In this document: positions 29,146-38,107 of the stretch, one piece after another | Layout: each line of letters opens with the position of its first letter | Numbering within the stretch: position 1 is the stretch's first letter | NCBI GenBank assembly: GCA_023101485.1 | Contig: LVZB01000001.1 | Span: forward strand, 558,001 to 622,000 | DNA length: 64,000 nt | Source: Pasteurellaceae bacterium Macca | GTDB lineage: Bacteria; Pseudomonadota; Gammaproteobacteria; Enterobacterales; Pasteurellaceae | Reading direction: 5' to 3' | Position numbers and translations under genes: made by a program | Notes under the pieces: model-generated | The model's input: the letters and a program-made list of their open reading frames with translations, nothing else | Told to the model about the DNA's origin: nothing | Databases searched by the model: none

Positions 29146-30153
29146 ATGACAACCTATACCGCCCCCATTACCGTACTTGGCGCAGGTTCTTACGGCACGG
29201 CATTGGCTATTGCCCTTGCGCGTAACGGTCATGAAACCCATTTATGGGGACATAACCCACAGAAAATGGCAACCCTTGCCAAAGAACGCCAAAACCGTGA
29301 ATTTCTACCCGATATTCTCTTTCCCGACACACTCCATATTCAAAGCGATTTAAAAGAGGCACTGAACCACGGGCAGGATCTCCTTATCGTTGTACCAAGC
29401 CACGTTTTTGCAGAGGTACTACGCCAAATTCGCCCTTTCTTAAAGGAGAATCACCGTATTATGTGGGCAACCAAAGGCTTAGAGCGTGACACTGGTCGAC
29501 TATTGCAATCCGTTGCCATGGAAATTTTAGGCGAACATCGCCCTCTCGGGGTGCTATCAGGCCCAACCTTTGCCAAAGAGCTTGCCCAAGGCTTGCCAAC
29601 GGCGATCTCCCTTGCCACAAACGACCCACAATTTGCAGATGAAATGCAACAACGCATCCACTGCTCCAAATCTTTTCGGGTCTATCTCAATAATGACATG
29701 ATAGGCGTACAGCTCGGGGGAGCGATTAAAAATGTCATCGCTATTGGGGCAGGTATTTCTGACGGCATGGGCTTTGGCGCAAATGCGAGAACTGCACTTA
29801 TCACCCGCGGGCTTGCGGAAATAAGCCGTTTAGGCGCATCCTTAGGGGCAAATCCAAACACCTTTATGGGGATGGCTGGGCTTGGCGATCTTGTGCTGAC
29901 TTGTACCGACAACCAATCCCGTAATCGCCGTTTTGGGCTTATGTTAGGGCAAGGGCGCAGTGCCGAAGAAGCAATGGCAGAGATCGGGCAAGTGGTAGAA
30001 GGGTTTTATAACACCAAAGAAGCCTACCTCCTTGCTCAACAACAGCAAGTGGAGATGCCAATCGTCGAGCAGATCTACCAAATGCTGTTCTGTGGCAAAC
30101 AAGCCGAAGAGGTGGTAGCCAGCCTGCTTGGACGCGCAAGAAAAGGCGAATAA
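29146..30153 (+). CDS. gpsA: Glycerol-3-phosphate dehydrogenase [NAD(P)+]
   Basis: The enzyme reduces dihydroxyacetone phosphate to sn-glycerol 3-phosphate for phospholipid synthesis. The 335 residues show the N-terminal [18 protein letters not shown] (12-29), [16 protein letters not shown] near 140 and the catalytic [16 protein letters not shown] region with Lys at about 194. Typical length. It is followed 39 nt later by cysE, with an uptake sequence at 30153 spanning the end of the gene. Confidence 0.96.
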   Translation: MTTYTAPITVLGAGSYGTALAIALARNGHETHLWGHNPQKMATLAKERQNREFLPDILFPDTLHIQSDLKEALNHGQDLLIVVPSHVFAEVLRQIRPFLKENHRIMWATKGLERDTGRLLQSVAMEILGEHRPLGVLSGPTFAKELAQGLPTAISLATNDPQFADEMQQRIHCSKSFRVYLNNDMIGVQLGGAIKNVIAIGAGISDGMGFGANARTALITRGLAEISRLGASLGANPNTFMGMAGLGDLVLTCTDNQSRNRRFGLMLGQGRSAEEAMAEIGQVVEGFYNTKEAYLLAQQQQVEMPIVEQIYQMLFCGKQAEEVVASLLGRARKGE

Positions 30154-30192
30154 CAAGCGGTCAAATTTGACGACAATTTTGCAGGGGAGAAT

Positions 30193-30993
30193 ATGCACAC
30201 ACAAGAACTCAACCAAATCTGGACGCAAATCCGCCAAGAAGCCCAAGCATTAGCCAATAGTGAGCCGATGTTAGCGAGCTTTTTCCACGCCACTATTTTA
30301 AAGCACCACCAACTGGGCGATGCCCTAAGCTATATTTTGGCGAATAAACTTTCTAATGCGATTATGCCTGCCATTGCCCTAAAAGAGATTATTGAAGAAG
30401 CCTACCGTGCAGAACCCCAAATTATTACCGATGCCGCCTGCGATATCCGCGCCGTACTCACCCGTGACCCGGCGGTGGATAAATACTCCACCCCGCTACT
30501 CTACCTAAAAGGCTACCACGCACTGCAAAGCTACCGCGTCACACACTACCTTTGGAAGCAAGGGCGAGAAGCACTGGCGATTTATCTCCAAAATGAAATT
30601 TCCGTGGCATTTGATGTAGATATTCACCCCGCCGCCAGAATCGGACATGGCATTATGCTTGACCACGCCACGGGCATTGTTGTGGGGGAAACCTCAGTGA
30701 TTGAAAATGATGTGTCGATTTTACAAGGCGTTACCCTTGGCGGAACAGGAAAAGAACACGGCGACCGCCACCCGAAAATTCGTGAAGGTGTGATGATTGG
30801 CGCAGGGGCAAAAATTCTCGGCAATATTGAAATTGGGCGTTATTCCAAAATTGGAGCAAATTCTGTGGTTCTCCAAGCCATTCCCGACTTCGCCACCGCC
30901 GCTGGTGTGCCAGCTCGCATTGTCGGGCAATCCCACCACCAAAAACCCGCCTTTGAGATGAACCAATATTTTGAAGATTCATCGGAAAACTAA
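30193..30993 (+). CDS. cysE: Serine O-acetyltransferase CysE
   Basis: The enzyme makes O-acetylserine from serine and acetyl-CoA, the first step of cysteine synthesis. The 266 residues have an N-terminal helical domain and a C-terminal left-handed beta-helix of hexapeptide repeats (IHPAARIGHGIMLDHATGIV, then VSILQGVTLGGTGKEHGDRH). The catalytic His/Asp pair is in the IMLDHATG/GDRHPKI region. It ends the secB-gpsA-cysE run. Confidence 0.96.
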   Translation: MHTQELNQIWTQIRQEAQALANSEPMLASFFHATILKHHQLGDALSYILANKLSNAIMPAIALKEIIEEAYRAEPQIITDAACDIRAVLTRDPAVDKYSTPLLYLKGYHALQSYRVTHYLWKQGREALAIYLQNEISVAFDVDIHPAARIGHGIMLDHATGIVVGETSVIENDVSILQGVTLGGTGKEHGDRHPKIREGVMIGAGAKILGNIEIGRYSKIGANSVVLQAIPDFATAAGVPARIVGQSHHQKPAFEMNQYFEDSSEN

Positions 30994-31001
30994 ACAAAAA
31001 A

Positions 31002-31019
31002 AGCCCACTTTCGTGGGCT
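31002..31019. terminator. Stem-loop between cysE and the XRE regulator gene
   Basis: Perfect 7-bp stem AGCCCAC/GTGGGCT with loop TTTC. On the minus strand it is followed by a T-run (complement of AAACAAAAAAA), so it terminates the regulator gene; it probably also stops cysE. Confidence 0.85.
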
Positions 31020-31050
31020 AAATCAACTTATAACCAATCGATCTTATGAT

Positions 31051-31467
31051 CTACTTTTCTTTTGAAAGGGCTAAAATTTGCTTTAATAATGCAATTTCAT
31101 TTTTTTGTTGTGCGATTGTTTCATCCTTATGACGAATAATTTCCTCTTTATGAGAAATCACTAGCTGTAATTTTTCATTTTCCACCAAAAAATCCCGTAC
31201 TTCTTTTCCATGGACATTAACAGCATAAAATGCGGAATTATTATTAAACTGATAAGAAATATTTCGCTCACCAGTATTCATTAATTCCACAATATCTAAA
31301 TCAAAAATTTGTGCGATAGTTTCTAATTTATCAATCGATATCTTTGTCTCACCACGCTCTAACTTTCCATAACTATTGGTTGAAATATTCATTTTCTCAG
31401 CCATCTGTTCTTGAGAAAAAGCATGCTGTTCTCTTAGCATTTTAATTCTTTCATTGATTTTTTGCAT
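31051..31467 (-). CDS. XRE-family transcriptional regulator with coiled-coil tail
   Basis: This 138-residue protein has an N-terminal Cro/CI helix-turn-helix at about 5-62 (IKMLREQHAFSQEQMAEKMN, then LERGETKISIDKLETIAQIF) and a C-terminal coiled coil at about 95-136 (ENEKLQLVISHKEEIIRHKD). There is no enzymatic or ligand domain. It is divergent from a gene for a small secreted protein, and the 126-bp spacer carries two copies of ATAGAAATA (31486 and 31556) that could be an operator. Its targets are unknown. Confidence 0.88.
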   Translation of the reverse strand: MQKINERIKMLREQHAFSQEQMAEKMNISTNSYGKLERGETKISIDKLETIAQIFDLDIVELMNTGERNISYQFNNNSAFYAVNVHGKEVRDFLVENEKLQLVISHKEEIIRHKDETIAQQKNEIALLKQILALSKEK

Positions 31468-31593
31468 AAAAACTCTTTTTTTGATATAGAAATAACGATT
31501 TTAGCAACTAAAAACACGTTTTAATTGGTGGTTTATGACATACAACTTTTGTAGCATAGAAATACGCTTGATTATACCGCAGAAGGATATTTA

Positions 31594-31920
31594 ATGAAAA
31601 AATTTATCATCGTTTTAACGAGTTTAGTTTGTTCAATGAATGTGATTGCTGCCCAAAAATCTATCACAGTAAAATTAACAGATTTTACGAAATCCGAATT
31701 GAGAAAGATTGAAAAAGAGATGGACGAGGGGAGTGGTGATAATATGCCCATCTCAACCTCAAAGGGTACTTTTTGGTTTTATATAGAAGCACAAGCTACC
31801 AATGTATTAAGAGAAATGCCCATCGGAAATTGCGTTAAAATCACTGCACAATCCGATGAAATTGCAAGAAAATACATTCATTCAGGAAAAGCAGTCAAAG
31901 TGAAATGCCCTAAGAATTAA
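31594..31920 (+). CDS. Small secreted protein of unknown function (first of a pair)
   Basis: The 108-residue protein begins with a signal peptide (MKKFIIVLTSLVCSMNVIAA, cleavage at about 20). The mature part has two cysteines (GNCVKI and VKCPKN) that could form one disulfide in the periplasm. I recognise no family. A ribosome-binding site GAAGGA precedes the ATG. It is followed 21 nt later by a second small secreted protein, and the pair faces the XRE regulator gene, which may control it. Confidence 0.75.
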   Translation: MKKFIIVLTSLVCSMNVIAAQKSITVKLTDFTKSELRKIEKEMDEGSGDNMPISTSKGTFWFYIEAQATNVLREMPIGNCVKITAQSDEIARKYIHSGKAVKVKCPKN

Positions 31921-31941
31921 CCAACCACAGAGGAACAAAAA

Positions 31942-32334
31942 ATGAAATTAAATCTTAAATCCTGTTTAATTGCGACAAGTTTAGTTACTGCATTATCTAG
32001 TAATTTTGCTTTTGCTGAGTTAGATGATATTAGCTTTGCTAGTGTTGTAAAAACATTTAAAATTAATGGTAATACTGCCAAACTTTATTCAGGCTCAATG
32101 GGAACATCTTGCCCTCAACAATTTGTCGTAGTGATGAACGGAAAAGAAAGCGTTGCTTTTGGTTCTTGTTCTGAATACGTCAAAAGCATTAAACAAAGCG
32201 GTGATAAAATCATCATCACAGCTCCAGGATTCAGAGGTCCATTTAGCTCACCAAAAGAGCAAGCGGCTGCAAGCAAAGAAATATGGCAATATACTTATCG
32301 AAACGGTAAAGTAACAGAGAAACGAATTAAATAA
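31942..32334 (+). CDS. Small secreted protein of unknown function (second of a pair)
   Basis: The 130-residue protein has a clear signal peptide (MKLNLKSCLIATSLVTALSS then NFAFA, cleavage at about 25). The mature region has two cysteines (TSCPQQF and GSCSEY), predicted strands and a basic C-terminus. No family is recognised. An AGAGGAAC site and the 21-nt gap indicate co-transcription with the preceding secreted protein. A terminator-like hairpin follows. Confidence 0.75.
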   Translation: MKLNLKSCLIATSLVTALSSNFAFAELDDISFASVVKTFKINGNTAKLYSGSMGTSCPQQFVVVMNGKESVAFGSCSEYVKSIKQSGDKIIITAPGFRGPFSSPKEQAAASKEIWQYTYRNGKVTEKRIK

Positions 32335-32353
32335 CGATTTTTCTAAAAACTAT

Positions 32354-32409
32354 AAAATCTGCATTAAAAGTTAGATTAGTATCTAAATCTCTCTAAAATG
32401 CAGATTTTT
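32354..32409 (+). terminator. Long-loop terminator after the secreted-protein pair
   Basis: A 12-bp perfect stem AAAATCTGCATT/AATGCAGATTTT, with a 31-nt loop, ends in TTTTT. The loop is long, but a small internal hairpin (TTAGAT/ATCTAA) could shorten it. Confidence 0.6.
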
Positions 32410-32600
32410 ATACCTTTAATTTTCCCAAATAGCCTTTCTCACCTACTTCCCTCATAAAATACGTTTAGCAAAATAAACTATTTTTAATACCTTAAAAATT
32501 AGGCAAACGCCCTAGTCACCCAAAAACGTTTGCCCAATTACTCATAATATTTATCTATTATACTTTACAAAAAGAAGTAAAAAGCTACCTTTATTTGCCA

Positions 32601-33314
32601 TTATTCAAAAACCACTTCACCGGATGCCGTGGCAGAAATCGTGGTTTTGCCGGCCTCAAGAGGGACACTCTCTTGACTATCAGCAGATAACGTTACTGCA
32701 GCGGCTTTATACATTCTCGGGCTTGGTGAGTGCATCATGCCACCATTTGGCGTATTTAATTGAATATCACGCAGGGTATATTTTTGCGCTTTTAAGCCTT
32801 TTTGGATCACATCGGCTTTATGTTGGAATTGTTGGATGATTTCTAAGGTCATTTCATCTTCAAGAGATGCCATTTTTTCTGGCGATACGCTGAAATTCAC
32901 TTGTGAAATAGCGACGTCCGCACCGAGTTCATCAAGCACTTTGGCGATACTCTCAAAATTTTTCCCTTTAAGATTGATATGCCCTTCAGCCACCCAACCG
33001 GTCACTTTGCCTTTGTTATCGTAATCGGCATAGTTACTTAGCCCTTCGGCGCTGATTTCAATATCGCTGTATTTTTTCGCATTTTCTAATACACCATTGA
33101 GGTTGGCTGACACTGTTTTTTTCAAATCGGCTAAATTCTTGCCCGATTTACGGCTATAAACATCTGCCTGCATTAAATCTTTTTCCACCGTACGGCTCAC
33201 TTGGGTAGAAAAACGGAAAACCGAGTTATTTTTTGCTTTGGCATTTTCTTCTGCCATTGCAGAGAAAGAAGCCATCGTTAAAGGTAAGAGAGCAAGATAG
33301 TGCGTTAATTTCAT
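32601..33314 (-). CDS. SIMPL-domain (DUF541) periplasmic protein
   Basis: The 237-residue protein has a signal peptide (MKLTHYLALLPLTMASFSAM, cleavage after Ala at about 22) and one SIMPL domain over most of the mature part (FSTQVSRTVEKDLMQADVYS, VAISQVNFSVSPEKM, KAAAVTLSADSQESVPLEAG). E. coli YggE is a related oxidative-stress protein; the molecular role is unknown. It lies 52 nt downstream of trmO on the same strand and may share its transcript. Confidence 0.87.
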   Translation of the reverse strand: MKLTHYLALLPLTMASFSAMAEENAKAKNNSVFRFSTQVSRTVEKDLMQADVYSRKSGKNLADLKKTVSANLNGVLENAKKYSDIEISAEGLSNYADYDNKGKVTGWVAEGHINLKGKNFESIAKVLDELGADVAISQVNFSVSPEKMASLEDEMTLEIIQQFQHKADVIQKGLKAQKYTLRDIQLNTPNGGMMHSPSPRMYKAAAVTLSADSQESVPLEAGKTTISATASGEVVFE

Positions 33315-33366
33315 TTTAAACTCCTCATAGAAATGATGTGCTTAGAGCAAAGATATGCCACTAAGT

Positions 33367-34101
33367 TCAATACTCCACGGCTAAAACTGTGGCAAAGGTG
33401 GGATTTTGTGCATTAATTTGCCATTTTACATTACAGCCGGCAATTTTCATCCCGTACACCCGAGCACTGACCTTCCCTTGTTGATAAGCTGGGCGTGGAT
33501 CTTGGGCAATAATCTCTTGTAGGAAACGGTGTGGATGCTGAATGCGGTAATGTGCAAAATGGGGGCAATTTTCGACCGCTTGTTCCGCCTCTGGGGTAAA
33601 GCTCACAGTCAACGTCGCTGAAGGTTTTTCTTGGGCGAAGCTCGAATGGGCTTGGGGCTCGCTATCGGCATAAGCGAGATAGGGCTTAATATCCAAAATA
33701 GGCGTACCATCGACTAAATCCACACTCCCTAAATGGAGTAAAACCTCCCTATTGCGAACCTCCACCTGTTCTAAGGCGACTTTAGAAAGCCCAATCGGAT
33801 TTGGGCGATGCGTTGCTCGGCTGGCAAAAACCCCCACCCGTTCATTGCCCCCCAGCCTTGGTGGGCGAACGGTGGCGTGCCACTCCCGTTCAGGAATATG
33901 ATGAAATTGAAAGATCAGCCATAAATGGCTAAATGCCGATAACCCTCGCACCGCATCGGGGGTGTTATAGGGTGGCAATAAACGGAGTGTGCCTTTGCCC
34001 TCTTGCACAAGATTTGCCTGACGAGGCACGGCAAACTTTTCCCCATAGGGGCTGTGTAAAATACCGATAGGTTTGAGGGTAATTTCAGGAAGTGATGACA
34101 T
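33367..34101 (-). CDS. trmO: tRNA (N6-threonylcarbamoyladenosine-37-N6)-methyltransferase TrmO
   Basis: The enzyme methylates t6A37 in threonine tRNAs with SAM. The start at 34101 ([20 protein letters not shown]) is preferred over 34128, which adds nine basic residues not seen in the family. A beta-barrel core carries [48 protein letters not shown] and [15 protein letters not shown], followed by the C-terminal extension of the TsaA/YaeB family. It is divergent from menA, with about 95 bp between the starts. Confidence 0.93.
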   Translation of the reverse strand: MSSLPEITLKPIGILHSPYGEKFAVPRQANLVQEGKGTLRLLPPYNTPDAVRGLSAFSHLWLIFQFHHIPEREWHATVRPPRLGGNERVGVFASRATHRPNPIGLSKVALEQVEVRNREVLLHLGSVDLVDGTPILDIKPYLAYADSEPQAHSSFAQEKPSATLTVSFTPEAEQAVENCPHFAHYRIQHPHRFLQEIIAQDPRPAYQQGKVSARVYGMKIAGCNVKWQINAQNPTFATVLAVEY

Positions 34102-34194
34102 AAATGATCTTTTTCTGTTAAAAATCAAAACATAGCGTGCTATTTTGTAATAATATGCCCTCTTTTGAAAGCATTACGCCACATTTTATTTACT

Positions 34195-35097
34195 ATGCAA
34201 TCCACATTTTCGATTTGGTTCTCCACCGCGCGCCCTCGAACACTGCCCCTCGCCTTGGCTTCCATTGTTGTCGGCTCGGCGTTAGCCTATTGGGCAGGTT
34301 CATTTGACGGCATCACCACTGCCCTTGCCTTTTTAACTACGATTCTTCTGCAAATTTTGTCCAATTTTGCTAACGATTATGGCGACCACGTCAAAGGTTC
34401 CGATACGGCAGAACGAATTGGCCCACTTCGGGCTATTCAACACGGCAAGATCAGCAAAGAACAGCTCAAAAAATCCTTGATTGTCGTGGCAATCCTTGCC
34501 TTAGTCGCTGGCTTTGGCTTAATTGGCTACGCTTACCAAACGTGGCAAGATTTTATGGTCTTTCTTAGCTTAGGGATTATTGCCATTATCGCCGCCATTA
34601 CCTACACCGTGGGGAAAAAAGCCTACGGTTATTTTGGTTTAGGGGATCTGTCGGTATTGATTTTCTTCGGCTTTCTCGCCGTATTCGGCACGTTCTACCT
34701 CCAAGCCCACAACCTTCCTCTCGCCCTTTTCTTCCCTGCGTTAGGTTGTGGATTACTCTCCGTCGCGGTACTAAATATCAATAACTTACGGGATATTGAG
34801 CAAGATAAAAAAGCCGGCAAGAACACCTTAATCGTTCGCATTGGTCGCCATTATGGACGAATTTACCACCTCGCCTTGTTGGCAACGGCTCTTTTTGCCT
34901 ACCTGATTTTTGCTCTCTGTTATGTTGGTACTTGGCAAAGCTTGGCTTTCCTGCTTGCCACGCCACTTCTGGTAAAACACGGTTTGTTTGTTTATCGCCA
35001 CCAAAACCCCGTTGAACTTCGCCCAATTCTCGGGCAAATGGCAGGGTTAGCGTTACTCACCAATCTGCTGTTCAGCCTAGGGCTAATCGCCAGCTAG
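34195..35097 (+). CDS. menA: 1,4-dihydroxy-2-naphthoate polyprenyltransferase MenA
   Basis: This integral-membrane prenyltransferase attaches the isoprenoid chain to DHNA in menaquinone synthesis. ATG 34195 gives 300 residues; a more upstream ATG (34165) would add ten residues. Two prenyl-diphosphate/Mg2+ motifs are visible: NFANDYGDHVKGSDT at about 61-75 and NINNLRDIEQDKKAGK at about 193-208. About eight helices. The octaprenyl donor is made by ispB, also in this window. Confidence 0.94.
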   Translation: MQSTFSIWFSTARPRTLPLALASIVVGSALAYWAGSFDGITTALAFLTTILLQILSNFANDYGDHVKGSDTAERIGPLRAIQHGKISKEQLKKSLIVVAILALVAGFGLIGYAYQTWQDFMVFLSLGIIAIIAAITYTVGKKAYGYFGLGDLSVLIFFGFLAVFGTFYLQAHNLPLALFFPALGCGLLSVAVLNINNLRDIEQDKKAGKNTLIVRIGRHYGRIYHLALLATALFAYLIFALCYVGTWQSLAFLLATPLLVKHGLFVYRHQNPVELRPILGQMAGLALLTNLLFSLGLIAS

Positions 35098-35112
35098 GTG
35101 CAAAAAAAGCGA

Positions 35113-35163
35113 AAAAAACGACCGCTTGTTAAGCCTATAAAGCCAAACAAGCGGTCGTTTTTT
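35113..35163. terminator. Terminator built from an inverted pair of uptake sequences
   Basis: Two 18-nt perfect arms (35113-35130 and 35146-35163), each containing the uptake core ACAAGCGGTCG plus an A or T run, surround a 15-nt loop. The T-run on each strand makes it a bidirectional terminator between the convergent menA and the YadS-like gene. Confidence 0.9.
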
Positions 35164-35221
35164 ACTGACAATTTGCTCACTCATTTTAACAATCGATGGG
35201 GGTAATTTTCATCTTAGCTGA

Positions 35222-35884
35222 CTATTTTTTCTTTTTAGACAATCTATCCCACAAATCGCCCTTACCAAGATATTGGGCTTCATCAAATTCAAATACCGGC
35301 AAGCCCAATTTAAAACGAATGGCAAGTAGGCGAATACCAAAGCCCGAAACCAAGGTGGCAATCACCACAAGATGATGGGGAATATCAAGGGAAATTAAGC
35401 CCACATAAATACAAGCTGCCAAACAGGCAACACTGGCATATAGCTCTTTTTGAAACACAAGGGGAATACGGTTACACAGCAGATCACGCAAGACACCACC
35501 AAATGCGCCTGTTGTGACGGCAGCGATAATCGCAATCACCAAGCCATAGCCCATATCAAGGGCGACTTGAGCGCCAATAATGGAGAAGACAATTAAACCT
35601 AAAGCATCTAAGACTAAAAAAATCGTGCGGAAGTAGCCAAGCAAAGGGGCAATAAACATCGTAAAGACTGCCGCTCCTGCTACAATGAGGAAATATTCCG
35701 GATGAGCCACCCAACCTAAGGGGTAATGCCCAAGGAGGACATCTCGAATCGACCCGCCACCAATCGCCGTGACCGAGGCGATAATAATCACCCCAAACAT
35801 ATCCATTTTTTCACGCCCTGCCGCCAAAGCCCCAGTGATTGCCTCAGCAGTAATGCCAATAATGTAAAGAATAAACAGCAACAT
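35222..35884 (-). CDS. UPF0126/TRIC-channel family membrane protein
   Basis: The 220-residue protein has two similar halves of three helices plus a seventh helix. Each half carries a glycine-rich motif: [20 protein letters not shown] near 41 and [20 protein letters not shown] near 125, the hallmark of the YadS/YicG family related to TRIC cation channels. The C-terminus is basic (LSKKKK). The physiological ion or substrate in bacteria is not established. Confidence 0.87.
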   Translation of the reverse strand: MLLFILYIIGITAEAITGALAAGREKMDMFGVIIIASVTAIGGGSIRDVLLGHYPLGWVAHPEYFLIVAGAAVFTMFIAPLLGYFRTIFLVLDALGLIVFSIIGAQVALDMGYGLVIAIIAAVTTGAFGGVLRDLLCNRIPLVFQKELYASVACLAACIYVGLISLDIPHHLVVIATLVSGFGIRLLAIRFKLGLPVFEFDEAQYLGKGDLWDRLSKKKK

Positions 35885-35958
35885 AGTCGATTTCTCCCTT
35901 TAAAAGCCCGAGCCTTATAGCGACAAGCGGTCGTTTTTTTTGCTTTTTTTGTTTTGGA

Positions 35959-36309
35959 CTAAAAATTCAATACTTTATCGGCACTTAGCGTCCATTCGGC
36001 TAATTCAGACAAGGTGCCAATTTCCACCCCTTCGGCAAGTTTGAGATCCGTAATGCCCCTTGCATTAGTGCAAGTTTTACACAATTTCACTTCTGCACCT
36101 TGGGCGGTGGCAATTTCTAGCATCTGTTGCAGATGATAACCTTCACTTGGGGCTTGTTTCGCTAAGCCTGCGGTCACCGCATCGGACATTAAAAACAGCC
36201 GAATCTCCGCCCGATTTAACTCTTGCAGTTGGAGCACTAACCGTAAGCCACTGAAAAAAGTTTCGCTACCGTAGGGGGCGTGATTAAAAATAAAGAGTAA
36301 TTTTTGCAT
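35959..36309 (-). CDS. DsrE/DsrF-like family protein (YchN type)
   Basis: The 116-residue DsrE-fold protein has LFIFNHAPYGSETFFSGLRL and KLCKTCTNARGITDLKLAEG. This CxxC-containing region corresponds to the conserved Cys of DsrE/TusD-type proteins. E. coli YchN has the same size and motif pattern. A sulfur-relay role is suggested by the family but not shown. It is monocistronic, with an uptake sequence and a T-rich stretch upstream. Confidence 0.87.
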   Translation of the reverse strand: MQKLLFIFNHAPYGSETFFSGLRLVLQLQELNRAEIRLFLMSDAVTAGLAKQAPSEGYHLQQMLEIATAQGAEVKLCKTCTNARGITDLKLAEGVEIGTLSELAEWTLSADKVLNF

Positions 36310-36491
36310 GCGTGTCTCCTTGAAAGCTGAAGCAAAATTTTAACAAAAATCGACCGCTTGTTGTGCCAAAATACGGGGCATTTTTAGCGTATTTCATGCT
36401 ATCGCACTATCGCAAGATGTTGTAAAGCGATGAGAAAATCAACACCCGCTTATCCGCAATGAATTTATCCTTTTACAAGGTAGAAATAAAA

Positions 36492-36521
36492 AATCAGGTG
36501 AAACATCTGTTACACCTGATT
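36492..36521 (-). terminator. Rho-independent terminator of the M48 metalloprotease gene
   Basis: Perfect 9-bp stem AATCAGGTG/CACCTGATT with a 12-nt loop. Read on minus it is followed by a T-rich run (ATTTTTTATTTC). It lies 21 nt after the stop at 36542. Confidence 0.88.
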
Positions 36522-36541
36522 TGAGTCATTTAAGAATAAAA

Positions 36542-37285
36542 TTACCGGCGAGCGTTGTAATATTCCATCGCTTTAGGGAGCCATTTTTCTAAATTTTGTT
36601 GGCGATCCTTATCAGCTGGGTGAGTAGAGAAAAAACCACCGCCACCACCGGTTGCTTGATTCATCTTCACCCAAACTTGAGGAGCGAATTTTGGGTTATA
36701 GCCTGATTTTGCCATGAGGTATAAACCAATCTCATCGGCTTCACTTTCATCCCCACGAGAGAAAGGTTTATCCACGCCTAGATCTTTAGCAAGCCCAAGT
36801 AAATTACCTGAATCAACCCCTGTTGCTGCTGTAATAGCAACATTAGCAATCGCAAAAAGACTATCAATAGCCGCACTACGATTTGTACTAGATTTACCAT
36901 GTTCTTTCAAAGCATGAGCCATCTCATGCCCCATTACAGTGGCAATTTCATCATCGGTAAGATTTAAACGCTCAACAATCCCCGTATAAAATGCCATTTT
37001 GCCACCTGGCATTGCCCAAGCATTGAGTTCATTGCTTTTAATCACCATGATTTCCCAGTCAAAAGGCACACCGGTTTGATTTTCACGCTTAGCGTAAGGC
37101 ACCATCGTATTAAATACTTTTTTCACACGAAGAGCCGTTGAAGAACCATTATCCAACACACCTTTTTGGGTATATTGCGCTTTCGCATTGGCATACTGGC
37201 TCGCGGCTTTCGCATTTGTCCCCGCCGTTGTTGCACAAGCGGTTAAAAAAAGAGAAAAAAGAGCAAGAAACAGACACTTTTTCAT
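36542..37285 (-). CDS. M48-family zinc metalloprotease lipoprotein (LoiP/YggG-like)
   Basis: This is an outer-membrane or periplasmic lipoprotein protease. The start at 37285 puts the signal peptide MKKCLFLALFSLFLTAC first, with lipobox LTAC at 14-17; an upstream ATG would add nine residues. The zinc motif HEMAHALKEH (HExxH) is near 121, with the third ligand Glu in ESEADEIGLYLMAKSGYNP. Length 247 matches LoiP/YcaL. LoiP is involved in outer-membrane protein quality control in E. coli. Confidence 0.9.
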   Translation of the reverse strand: MKKCLFLALFSLFLTACATTAGTNAKAASQYANAKAQYTQKGVLDNGSSTALRVKKVFNTMVPYAKRENQTGVPFDWEIMVIKSNELNAWAMPGGKMAFYTGIVERLNLTDDEIATVMGHEMAHALKEHGKSSTNRSAAIDSLFAIANVAITAATGVDSGNLLGLAKDLGVDKPFSRGDESEADEIGLYLMAKSGYNPKFAPQVWVKMNQATGGGGGFFSTHPADKDRQQNLEKWLPKAMEYYNARR

Positions 37286-37349
37286 TGGCTTTCCTTTATA
37301 AAATAATGCCAAAGCAGAAATTACTTTGGCATATTATTTTCATTCAATC

Positions 37350-37877
37350 TTATTTTTTAGCACGTTCAAAGGATTCTAAAATCTCTTGGCGAGCGGCTTC
37401 AACGCCTTCCCAGCCTTCCACTTTCACCCATTTGCCAGCCTCTAACGCTTTGTAGCTTTCAAAGAAGTGTTGGATTTGTGCTTTTAAAAGTGCGGGTAAA
37501 TCGCCAACGTCTTGAATATGGTCGTACTCTTTGCTGAGTTTCGTGTGGGGAACAGCAACCACTTTCGCATCGCCACCGGCTTCGTCTGTCATTTTTAACA
37601 CGCCAACAGGACGGCAACGAATCACAGAACCTGGTTGAAGTGGGTAAGGGGTTGGGACTAAAACATCCACGGGGTCACCGTCTGAGGATAACGTGTGATT
37701 GACATAACCATAGTTAGCCGGGTAGAACATTGCGGTTGCCATAAAACGATCAACAAATAATGCGCCACTCTCTTTATCCACTTCATATTTGATTGGATCA
37801 GAATTTGCAGGGATTTCAATTACAACATAAATATCATCTGGCAACGCTTTGCCAGCAGGTACATTTTCTAAGCCCAT
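37350..37877 (-). CDS. ppa: Inorganic pyrophosphatase
   Basis: This soluble family I pyrophosphatase hydrolyses PPi to two phosphates. The 175 residues show [20 protein letters not shown], the substrate and metal signature [12 protein letters not shown] at about 66-77 (Asp triad), and [20 protein letters not shown]. The length equals the E. coli enzyme. Upstream is a 230-bp spacer with one uptake sequence (37947) before the divergent pepT. Confidence 0.96.
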   Translation of the reverse strand: MGLENVPAGKALPDDIYVVIEIPANSDPIKYEVDKESGALFVDRFMATAMFYPANYGYVNHTLSSDGDPVDVLVPTPYPLQPGSVIRCRPVGVLKMTDEAGGDAKVVAVPHTKLSKEYDHIQDVGDLPALLKAQIQHFFESYKALEAGKWVKVEGWEGVEAARQEILESFERAKK

Positions 37878-38107
37878 GTTGGTTCCTCTTGGTTAAATTA
37901 GGGTGAAAAACGCCGTGATTATAGCCCATAAGCGTGAGTAGGCAAAGCAAGCGGTCTGATTTTGTCAAAATTTTGCCAAATCAGCATAAAATCAAAAAGT
38001 GTGCGGAGAAAATCGGCATCCAAATGCAACAGAAAATAAGGGGCTTTATTTCGTTTTATGCCACTTTATGCTACCTTTTCCCTTTCATTTGCTTAAAAGG
38101 AGACACT

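Noticed and set aside
37934-38107. N-terminal extension of PepT by 58 residues
   Set aside because: The frame runs through an uptake sequence and noncoding spacer; ATG 38108 has a strong AAAGGAGA site and gives the normal family length.
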